42,359 nt of DNA, taken from the NCBI GenBank assembly GCA_013287775.1, contig JABDDE010000012.1, forward strand, positions 1 to 42,359, given 5' to 3'. The first letter of the stretch is position 1. Every line of letters starts with the position of its first letter. The position numbers were made by a program, and so were the translations under genes. Under the pieces are notes generated by a model. The model had not been told where the DNA came from. It did not search any database and saw only the letters and a list, made by a program, of their open reading frames with translations. The stretch is from Chlamydiota bacterium. Its GTDB lineage: Bacteria; Chlamydiota; Chlamydiia; Chlamydiales; FEN-1388. Shown piece after piece: positions 19,135-26,743 of the stretch.

Positions 19135-20526
19135 ATGAGTATAAGTCAAACAAATAACACGCTTAGTTCTTGTCTACTGAGCTCTAATAATTCAAACTCT
19201 TCAACTGTAGGAGAACTATCATCACAATCTAGTTGCAGCAGCGTATCATCAAGTACGTTAGCGAGTATCGCTTCAATTTCTGCGGTTTCTCAGGCACAAC
19301 TCTCTAGTAGTTCATTGTCAAGTTTATCATCGAGTGCGTTAATGCCAAGCCCCGCTCTATCTGGATCTGGCACACCTGTGCGTCTAAGGGCAGCCTTTGA
19401 TCTGGGATCGGGCAAATTTAAAGTCACTATCATGGAAGTACAAGGAACGAAAATCCTAAAAAGTGACCTATTTTCAGCAACCGAGTCACTGCAGCTTGGA
19501 GATGATGTCGAACAAAAAGGTGTGATCAGCGAACAGTTGTGCGAGCGTGCCACCACAGCTATACGTAATTTGCAAGAGCAAGCACGAACTCATGGTGCTA
19601 CTGAATTTTGCGGTATTGCCACTGCCGTGTTTCGAACTGCGAGCAATGGTTCCGCCCTGATCCAGCAGTTACGAGAAGCATCTGCCATGCCAGTTCATCT
19701 GATCTCGCAAAGCGAAGAGGCTAACTTGGGATTCCAGTCGACACTCCCAGTCTATCCAGAGCTAGAATCTGACAAGATTGTTGCTTGGGACAGCGGCAAC
19801 GGGAGCTTTCAACTCACCTTAAAGGAAGGGACGCAGTACGTTGTCTACGAAGGACCTCTGGGCAATAGTACGGCCCAAAAAATTCTCGTTGAAACCGTTC
19901 GCGGCCAGACCTTTGTCAGAGGATGCAGAATAGGAGCGGTGACGAGAGACGAAATCGATCGTCTCGTTGTTGCGATCAAGGCAAAAATCCCTAACGATGA
20001 CACATTTACTGACAAGATGAACAAAATAGCGAATGATCGAAACGGCACTGTCGTCAGTATCGGCGGCGGCTGGAGCCTTTTTGGACTTGCTACAGAAGTC
20101 ATTCGTCCAGTTTCTGATGAGATCACCATAGAACAGGTTCGTGTAGGCCTCTATACTCTTGCAAACCTCACGGATGCAAATGAGGTAATTCGACGGATCG
20201 ACACTTGGGAAGGTGGACATGATAATGTCGTCGTACGGATGGCCTTTCTACTCGCTACTATGGAAAAATTTGGAATTCAGAAATTCCGATGTCGAAAAAC
20301 CATGGGAATTACTGCAGGACTAGCGGTAACCGACTCTTACTGGAGAACAGGACCAGCACCATTAGCTACTACTGTTACTGCTACTGCTACTGCCACTGCT
20401 ACTGCCACTGCTACTCCAACGACTAGTTCATCGTCATCATCAATATCCAATGAGACTTCTACACCGGCCTCTACTGAAGCTTCCTCAACATCAACATCCA
20501 GCACAACTTCCGTCCCGACCACATAG
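19135..20526 (+). CDS. Ppx/GppA phosphatase family protein with Ser-rich N-terminal and Ser/Thr-rich C-terminal extensions
   Basis: AAFDLGSGKFKVTIMEV, ATAVFRTASNG, ISQSEEANLGFQS, VAWDSGNGSFQL, SIGGGWSLFG; SD aaggag. Confidence 0.8.
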   Translation: MSISQTNNTLSSCLLSSNNSNSSTVGELSSQSSCSSVSSSTLASIASISAVSQAQLSSSSLSSLSSSALMPSPALSGSGTPVRLRAAFDLGSGKFKVTIMEVQGTKILKSDLFSATESLQLGDDVEQKGVISEQLCERATTAIRNLQEQARTHGATEFCGIATAVFRTASNGSALIQQLREASAMPVHLISQSEEANLGFQSTLPVYPELESDKIVAWDSGNGSFQLTLKEGTQYVVYEGPLGNSTAQKILVETVRGQTFVRGCRIGAVTRDEIDRLVVAIKAKIPNDDTFTDKMNKIANDRNGTVVSIGGGWSLFGLATEVIRPVSDEITIEQVRVGLYTLANLTDANEVIRRIDTWEGGHDNVVVRMAFLLATMEKFGIQKFRCRKTMGITAGLAVTDSYWRTGPAPLATTVTATATATATATATPTTSSSSSSISNETSTPASTEASSTSTSSTTSVPTT

Positions 20527-20667
20527 TACGGTATAACTTCTCACCGTCCCCAGGCCATAGCCTGGGGAACAATCAACATTACCATTCAATAAATCCGATT
20601 ATTAGGTCCATAGAACCGTAATGTGTATAGCCCAAGGCGAAGCGCTGGAAACCAATGCATTAATAGT

Positions 20668-20743
20668 CAAAAGTCTGATTTTTTCAGACTTTTGATATTC
20701 GATATTGAAAATTAGAAAAAAAAGTCTGAAAAAATCAGACTTT
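20668..20743. promoter_or_regulatory. Two inverted-repeat operator candidates upstream of AbiEi-like gene
   Basis: AAAGTCTGA-N5-TCAGACTTT at 20670-20692 and again at 20721-20743. Confidence 0.65.
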
Positions 20744-20774
20744 ATGTTATCATTAGGTGAGGAAGGCACAACAT

Positions 20775-21398
20775 ATGATAGCACGTAAGCTATATACTTT
20801 TGAAACTCCGTATATTACCACCCAGACGCTCCATGTTATGTTACAGGATTACAAAAACCCAAAAGACTGCATTTGGAGACTCGTGCAGAGTGGTGAGCTG
20901 CTACGGCTAAAAAATGGGTTTTTTCTGATTCGACATCTTATTGAAAAAGCTCCCATACCCTTTGAACAGATAGCTAATCTCTTGTATGGCCCATCATATG
21001 TAAGCCTTGAATATGCTCTTTCCTTTTACGGGATGATTCCGGAAGGTGTTTTTGGCTGCACCTCTATGACACTCAATCCGCGCAAAAATTTTCGTACCGC
21101 TATTGGAACGTTCAGCTATCGTCACTTAAGTCAGGAGCGGTATACGGTAGGTGTGAGCCACAAAGAAAATCAACTCGGTGGTTTTTTTCTGGCAACGCCT
21201 GAAAAAGCCCTTGCTGACCATGTTTTTCAATTATGCCAAGGTATGACGAGAGAAGAGCTCCTCACCGATCTACTCGAATCAAAACGCATTGAAGAAGACT
21301 CTCTGAAAACACTCGATAAAAAGGCCCTCTGGCACATTGCCGACGCCTATCATTCTAAAATAGTTTCAACTTTAGCAGAGGCAATTTCATCATTATGA
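20775..21398 (+). CDS. AbiEi-like antitoxin / transcriptional regulator
   Basis: Likely start ATG 20775 (MIARKLYTFETPYITTQTLHVMLQDYKNPKDCIWRLVQSGELLRLKNGFFLI, wHTH); overlaps next gene. Confidence 0.75.
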   Translation: MIARKLYTFETPYITTQTLHVMLQDYKNPKDCIWRLVQSGELLRLKNGFFLIRHLIEKAPIPFEQIANLLYGPSYVSLEYALSFYGMIPEGVFGCTSMTLNPRKNFRTAIGTFSYRHLSQERYTVGVSHKENQLGGFFLATPEKALADHVFQLCQGMTREELLTDLLESKRIEEDSLKTLDKKALWHIADAYHSKIVSTLAEAISSL

Positions 21399-22240
21399 TA
21401 GACATGTTCAACAGCTATAAAAACATACAAATTTCCGAACCGATTAAAATACGAGAAATTTTGCAGCAGGCTGCTTTGCTTGGACTGTATCGCGCTAAAT
21501 TTTTCGATGAAGCTGCTTTTTATGGCGGTACAGCACTACGGATTCTGTATGGGATGAATCGTTTCAGCGAGGATTTAGACTTTTCACTTCTCACACCAAA
21601 TCCTTCCTTTAATTTTGCGCCATTTTTGCATAGCTTAGAAAAAGAAATGCTGAGCATGGGATTTCAAGTCTCGATCATAGAAAAAGAAAAAGATCAATAT
21701 ACTGGCATATTGTCTGCTTTCTTAAAAACCAATACACTTGGCATGCTTCTTTCAATGCAGCCACAAAACCGAATCAGCGGCATTCATCCCGAACAAAAAA
21801 TAAAGATAAAAATAGAAATCGATGTAGAGCCTCCGCCTGGGTTTCGCACTGCATCTGTACTGGTTCATGAACCTGCTCCGTTTCATGTACGCACATTTCA
21901 TCTGAGCGACCTTTTTGCAGGGAAAATGCATGCTTGTATTTGGCGTGCGTGGAAACAACGTGTGAAAGGGAGAGACTGGTTCGACTTTATTTGGTTCATA
22001 CAAAAAAAGATACCCCTCCATTTTGCTCATTTTAAACGTATTATGGCCCATGTGGCGCAAGCCCAAGAAACTATCAATACACCCGAAGACTTTCAAACCA
22101 TTTTACGTGAAAAAATTCAGTCGATCAATTGGGAGCTCGCAAAGAAAGATGTAGAGAGCTTTATCGTTGATCCAAAAAGCATAGAAATATGGTCTGCTCA
22201 ATTCTTTTTAGAGTTAGCAGAACATCTACAGCTTGAATAA
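21395..22240 (+). CDS. AbiEii-type nucleotidyltransferase toxin
   Basis: FYGGTALRILYGMNRFSEDLDFSLL nucleotidyltransferase motif; ATGA overlap with AbiEi-like gene. Confidence 0.85.
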   Translation: MIDMFNSYKNIQISEPIKIREILQQAALLGLYRAKFFDEAAFYGGTALRILYGMNRFSEDLDFSLLTPNPSFNFAPFLHSLEKEMLSMGFQVSIIEKEKDQYTGILSAFLKTNTLGMLLSMQPQNRISGIHPEQKIKIKIEIDVEPPPGFRTASVLVHEPAPFHVRTFHLSDLFAGKMHACIWRAWKQRVKGRDWFDFIWFIQKKIPLHFAHFKRIMAHVAQAQETINTPEDFQTILREKIQSINWELAKKDVESFIVDPKSIEIWSAQFFLELAEHLQLE

Positions 22241-22375
22241 CATCCTTCAAGCCACTTTCCAGAGAAACATGGCTCATAACTACATTTGGGCCACAAATCC
22301 TGACCACGCAATTTTACATTACAATTTTGCCCTTGTGAAAAAAGTACAGTAAGGGTATACTATCGACTATTACAA

Positions 22376-22539
22376 GAGGTGCTTGTAAAATTCCGTTGGA
22401 GACAAAATTTGATGATTTTGGCAATGGGGAAAGCCTTTTGCAAATTGACATACTCACTCGAGTAGGCAATTTGCAAAAGGTTTTTCCCCAGCGACAAAAG
22501 CGCGAATTTTGGCCCAAATCGGAATTTTGCAAGTACCTC
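22376..22539. mobile_element. MITE-like palindromic element, copy 1
   Basis: Termini GAGGTGCTTGTAAAATTCCG…CGGAATTTTGCAAGTACCTC; near-identical element at 29191-29353; no ORF inside. Confidence 0.75.
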
Positions 22540-22550
22540 AAGAGGAAGAG

Positions 22551-22623
22551 GGGCGTATAGCTCAGCTGGTAGAGCACCTGTCTTACAAACAGGCGGTCAT
22601 AGGTTCGAACCCTGTTGCGCCCA
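22551..22623 (+). tRNA. tRNA-Val (anticodon TAC)
   Basis: Cloverleaf GGGCGTA…CCTGT CTTACAA ACAGG…GGTTCGAACC…TGCGCCCA. Confidence 0.95.
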
Positions 22624-22713
22624 ATATACCCCTTGCAGGGAAGAATTGAAAACGTGCCCAAAAAAAACGATTCTTCAGTTGCAAGCTGGGTATATATTTA
22701 TAGCTATATTTTT

Positions 22714-22787
22714 GCGGGAGTAGTTCAATTGGCTAGAGCACCGGCTTGTCACGCCGGAAGTTGCGGGTTCGAGCCCCGTCTCCCGCG
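22714..22787 (+). tRNA. tRNA-Asp (anticodon GTC)
   Basis: Cloverleaf GCGGGAG…CCGGC TTGTCAC GCCGG…GGTTCGAGCC…CTCCCGCG. Confidence 0.95.
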
Positions 22788-22807
22788 ATATTTTTCTGGA
22801 GTATTCC

Positions 22808-23785
22808 ATGAATAACGCACCAGGGAATCGCATACCAGATTCTGAGGATCCCATATCAGATTCTTCAGACAGTCGTTTTAGGTCTTTTCTTCATTCGTAT
22901 TTGCCCTATTTTTGGATGCTGCTTGGCGCCTTTATCGCAGCCTTCGCTATTGATATATTTTTTATACCAAATAGTTTAATTGACGGTGGTACGGTAGGTC
23001 TTGCGATGATTATAGGGCGGCTTACTACCACAAAGCTCATTCCCTATCTTTTGCTTCTTTTCAACTTACCCTTTATCATTATGGCTTTTGCCTATGTTGG
23101 GAAGGCTTTTGTGCAGCACCTCATTGTTTCCATGCTGGCATTTGCCTTTTTCCTGATGATAATGCCCTATATTATTGGACACACATTCCAGGGAGAACAT
23201 CTTGAAGTGGTTGTCATCGGTGGTGCGATACTCGGTGTGGGTATCGGCCTGATTATTCGCTCTGGCGGCTGCCTCGATGGTACTGAAATATTAGGCATTA
23301 TTATTAATAGAAAATATGGCTTTACGGTTGGCCAGGTAGTATTTATCTGCAATATTTTTATATTCGCTGCGTGCGGCCTCGCGTTCCAAGACTGGCACCC
23401 CCCTCTTTTGTCGCTCATTGCCTACGTTGTGGTTGTAAAGATTATGGATACGGTAATTGTAGGTCTTGATGAGACCAAGTCTATCCTCGTTATCTCCGCA
23501 AAATCCAAAGAGATTGCCGCAGAGGTTATGCATAGCCTCGGTTTAGGGCTTACAGTGATGTATGGACGCGGTGGCTTTTCAGGACAGGCAACAGAAATTC
23601 TCTATATCATTGCCGAGCGCTTGCAGCTTGCAGAACTCAAAGAGATTATCTACAGTATCGATCCAAAAGCTTTTGTTGCCATTGAAAATCTCCATGAAGT
23701 GTCTACTGGCAAGCATAACAACGCTCCCCGCTTTACTCGAGGCAAACAAATCACCACCATCGTACAGCGCGTGTTGCATAGCTAG
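22808..23785 (+). CDS. YitT family (DUF161/DUF2179) membrane protein
   Basis: AAFAIDIFFIPNSLIDGGTVGLAMI, IRSGGCLDGTEILGIIINRKYGFTVGQ, C-terminal MYGRGGFSGQATEILYIIAER…IDPKAFVAIENLHEV. Confidence 0.9.
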   Translation: MNNAPGNRIPDSEDPISDSSDSRFRSFLHSYLPYFWMLLGAFIAAFAIDIFFIPNSLIDGGTVGLAMIIGRLTTTKLIPYLLLLFNLPFIIMAFAYVGKAFVQHLIVSMLAFAFFLMIMPYIIGHTFQGEHLEVVVIGGAILGVGIGLIIRSGGCLDGTEILGIIINRKYGFTVGQVVFICNIFIFAACGLAFQDWHPPLLSLIAYVVVVKIMDTVIVGLDETKSILVISAKSKEIAAEVMHSLGLGLTVMYGRGGFSGQATEILYIIAERLQLAELKEIIYSIDPKAFVAIENLHEVSTGKHNNAPRFTRGKQITTIVQRVLHS

Positions 23786-23797
23786 GATATGTGTATA

Positions 23798-23837
23798 TGT
23801 CATGTACAATTTTCCTTACGGAAAATTGCACATGACA
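23798..23837. repeat. Dispersed palindrome family copy 3
   Basis: tgtcatgtacaattttccttacggaaaattgcacatgaca. Confidence 0.9.
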
Positions 23838-23852
23838 AAAATGGACACAAAT

Positions 23853-23985
23853 TGGTGTCGCTGCTGCCGCAGCTCTATTTTATTTAATGCACCTGTAACC
23901 CCACGTTTCGCCGGCCGTAGCGCAGGCGCTACGGCCGTGCTCCACGCGGGGCTAATGAATTCCACCGCTGCCGCGGTGGGGTCTA
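23853..23985 (+). repeat. Modular GC-rich element, copy B
   Basis: ggtgtcgctgctgccgcagctctatttta…ccccacgtttc[GGCCGTAGCGCAGGCGCTACGGCC]…cacgcggggctaatgaattccaccgctgccgcggtggggtc. Confidence 0.85.
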
Positions 23986-24108
23986 TATCAGCTAGAAGCA
24001 TGATATGTTATGCGTTTGCCTTAAGTTGACACCATTGGACCTTAGCCTGACGCATATGCCGCTACCGCGGTGAGGTCCATATTAGTCACAACGACTCCTG
24101 GAAAGCAC

Positions 24109-24849
24109 TTAAAAGTCACGCATCGTATCATCTATAGAAAGCTCTTGTTGCACTTTTTGAAGAGCCTCTTTTTCTACTAAAAGACCTTGCCGCTCATACC
24201 TCTTGCGGCTGCGACTAAATTCTACAACCACAGCACACGTAGTGCTTGCTTTTTTTACACGACGAGTGAGAGTCGAATCACCGGCAGGAAGATATTCAAA
24301 TCCATCATCTAAGCCTGCACATGCAATGCATAATGGCTCTTCCGCTTGCATGAATAACAAGCTTCCTTTGTGAAGCTCTTTTTTGCATGCATTACATTGT
24401 GAATCACTGACAATGCGATAGACTATGAGGTCTGGCGACTTATTTAATTTTTCCTGCAACTTTTTTTGTTTATTTTCTGACAGAACAGGCGAGATATAGT
24501 GTGTTCGATAATGCTGTTCAATGGTTGGATGGCCACTTACGCTAAATTGCAGATTCCTCCGCTCTCGCGTTCTTGCTATATATTCGGTAATGCTCGGCTT
24601 CAGTGCTTTTTCCTTAGCCCAAGCACGAAAACATTCCATGGCAAAGGAAATCTTTTTTAAATTGGCATTGAGTACCTGTTCTAAACAGCGGATTTTTCCT
24701 TTTCGCCACTCATCGAGATGTGTAGGCGCAAGCCAGCCTAATCTGAGTAAGATGTCGATTGGACTTACGTATTGTTTTTCTTCAAGTGAAGCTTGTGCCG
24801 CGCTGATAATGCGCTCTTGTAATTTTTTTTGATTATCGTGCATATGCAA
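24109..24849 (-). CDS. DUF2293-like domain protein with CxxC motifs
   Basis: CNACKKEL…LCIACAGLDDGFEYLPAGDSTLTRRVKKASTTCAVVVEFSRSRKRYERQGLLVE. Confidence 0.6.
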   Translation of the reverse strand: MHMHDNQKKLQERIISAAQASLEEKQYVSPIDILLRLGWLAPTHLDEWRKGKIRCLEQVLNANLKKISFAMECFRAWAKEKALKPSITEYIARTRERRNLQFSVSGHPTIEQHYRTHYISPVLSENKQKKLQEKLNKSPDLIVYRIVSDSQCNACKKELHKGSLLFMQAEEPLCIACAGLDDGFEYLPAGDSTLTRRVKKASTTCAVVVEFSRSRKRYERQGLLVEKEALQKVQQELSIDDTMRDF

Positions 24850-24865
24850 TCCTCCTTAATAATAA

Positions 24866-24908
24866 ACGTCATGTGCGACTTTTCCTGACGGAAAAGTGCA
24901 CATCACGT
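24866..24908. repeat. Dispersed palindrome family copy 4
   Basis: acgtcatgtgcgacttttcctgacggaaaagtgcacatcacgt. Confidence 0.9.
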
Positions 24909-24921
24909 TAATAAAAGTACT

Positions 24922-25602
24922 CTAGTCTAAGATGACGCCCACCAAACGTATAGGTGCTTCAGTACAATCCACCGCGCGAATTGGCAGAGCAATCACCGAA
25001 CCACCACATGGCGGTAGCTTTGTTGGATCTGATACATTTTCAATGATATATTTTCCAGAGCCCAGAAGTATTTGATGGACAGGGAAAGTAGTATCGCGGC
25101 AATCAGGTGAGAGGGTATCAATAGCAAGACCGACAATACCACGTGCTAAAAGCTTCTCTGCAGCGGCATGAGAGACCGCAGGGAAATGCATTTTTTTATG
25201 CGCATCTTCATTTCTATACTTAGTAGGCTCCCCCCAAAAACGCCACCAACCGGTATGTACAATCACAAGTGTACCGGCCATAATAGAGCCATACGCCGAT
25301 TCAAATTCATGGATATCATCAAGAGTGACCTCATAGTCAGCATGTGCCTTGTTCGAGACATCCATACAAATTGCAGGGACAATACAGCTCTCAAGAGGGA
25401 TATCTGCGATGGAAGGGGCGCCCTGAAACCTATGAGAAGGGGCATCCATATGCGTCCCAATGCCAGCATGCATCTTTATTTGCTGCACGCGGAATTCTCG
25501 ATCGTAGTCTTTTTTTATATCGACATGAAAGCCACATGACCCATTCCAGGTAGGCACCTGAGAGGTAAGTGGATGGGTAAGATCGATGTATTTATTGTTC
25601 AT
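24922..25602 (-). CDS. Cyclase/kynurenine formamidase-like family protein
   Basis: IDLTHPLTSQVPTWNG; HAGIGTHMDAPSHRF (HxGTHxDxPxH); start ATG 25602 overlaps tag stop. Confidence 0.85.
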   Translation of the reverse strand: MNNKYIDLTHPLTSQVPTWNGSCGFHVDIKKDYDREFRVQQIKMHAGIGTHMDAPSHRFQGAPSIADIPLESCIVPAICMDVSNKAHADYEVTLDDIHEFESAYGSIMAGTLVIVHTGWWRFWGEPTKYRNEDAHKKMHFPAVSHAAAEKLLARGIVGLAIDTLSPDCRDTTFPVHQILLGSGKYIIENVSDPTKLPPCGGSVIALPIRAVDCTEAPIRLVGVILD

Positions 25603-26165
25603 ATTGCACACCAACAATCTGCAAGATGGTCATCCACTAATCCCACCGCTTGCATGAACGCATAGATGATTGTGGAACCTACGAAAGTCATTCCCCTTTT
25701 TTTGAGATCCTTTGAAAGTGAGTCACTGGTAGGTGTGGAAGCAGGAATATCTTTAAGAGTTTTTCTTCGTAGTACAATGGGCGTTGCATTCACAAAGCTC
25801 CAAACATAGTCGGAAAACGAACCGAATTCCTTTTGAATTTGTAAAAACACTACCGCATTTTGGCGTGCAGCATACACTTTCAATCGATTCCGGATAATGC
25901 CTTGATTGTTAAGAAGAGTATTTAATTCATCATCGGTCATTTTGGCGACCTTGACAGGATCAAAATGATAGAAAGCTTTTCGGTACTCTTCTCGTCTTTT
26001 GAGAATCGTTTCCCAGCTTAATCCGGCTTGAGCACCTTCCAGGATGAGCATCTCAAATAGCCGCCTATCATCGTAGACTGGAACACCCCATTCTTTGTCA
26101 TGGTATTCTGCATAGAACTCTTTACCAGGTGCAGATCCAAAGCATCTCTTTCTATTTTCTTCCAT
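25599..26165 (-). CDS. tag: DNA-3-methyladenine glycosylase I
   Basis: RCFGSAPGKEFYAEYHDKEWGVPVYDDRRLFEMLILEGAQAGLSWETILKRREEYRKAF…STIIYAFMQAVGLVDDH. Confidence 0.95.
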   Translation of the reverse strand: MEENRKRCFGSAPGKEFYAEYHDKEWGVPVYDDRRLFEMLILEGAQAGLSWETILKRREEYRKAFYHFDPVKVAKMTDDELNTLLNNQGIIRNRLKVYAARQNAVVFLQIQKEFGSFSDYVWSFVNATPIVLRRKTLKDIPASTPTSDSLSKDLKKRGMTFVGSTIIYAFMQAVGLVDDHLADCWCAI

Positions 26166-26254
26166 GTTTTACAGGCCACTCCTTTCGTTGATTTGTCAAT
26201 GTAGACATAGCCACCGCTAATTACTTCTTTAAAATTGCTGATTCCGTGGGTACG

Positions 26255-26422
26255 GGATCGTTAAGGAATAAATCGTACTTTTCAGAGGGTGTTAGAGTGA
26301 ATTAAATTCTGCGCCGATCTTACGCAGGAGATATTACAAGGCAATATCTTCAAGCAAGGAGGCGCAGAGGGTAATTTGCTATAATCCCCTCTCAAATGTA
26401 CGAGTTATTTCTTAACGATCCC
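26255..26422. mobile_element. Imperfect ~168-bp palindromic element, MITE-like
   Basis: gggatcgttaaggaataaatcgtac … gtacgagttatttcttaacgatccc, pairing continues inward (cagagggtgttag…/…ggcgcagagggta). Confidence 0.6.
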
Positions 26423-26676
26423 TAAGGGGGTTTTTACAATGTAATTTTCTCAAATTGTCGTGACGCAAGTCAAGGGAATTTGTACATTTCCTTTGTCATG
26501 CTAACATCCCTTAGCCTGACGTTAGTCTTTACTTCTGGAAATTAGCCACCACAAAATTTGTAAATCTTGATGCTGTTTTTATATTATGTTGTTACTTTAA
26601 AAAAAATTAATAGAAAATTAACAAAATAATTCTATTGAATAAATCATCGCAAACCTGTATAATTCGTTGTAAAAAC

Positions 26677-26719
26677 ACGCCATGTGCACTTTTCCGGCAG
26701 GAAAAGTCGCACATGGCGT
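26677..26719. repeat. Dispersed palindrome family copy 5
   Basis: acgccatgtgcacttttccggcaggaaaagtcgcacatggcgt, ~25 nt before ATG 26744. Confidence 0.9.
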
Positions 26720-26743
26720 CAAACATAGAATAATATAAAATTT

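Noticed and set aside
22314-22661. 115-aa minus ORF
   Set aside because: Overlaps the MITE-like element and tRNA-Val; not coding.
23562-24029. 155-aa + strand ORF
   Set aside because: Overlaps yitT out of frame then runs through repeat elements.
24040-26516. Short direct repeat ccttagcctgacg at 24040 and 26509
   Set aside because: Too short (~13 bp) and without further shared flanks to support an element.
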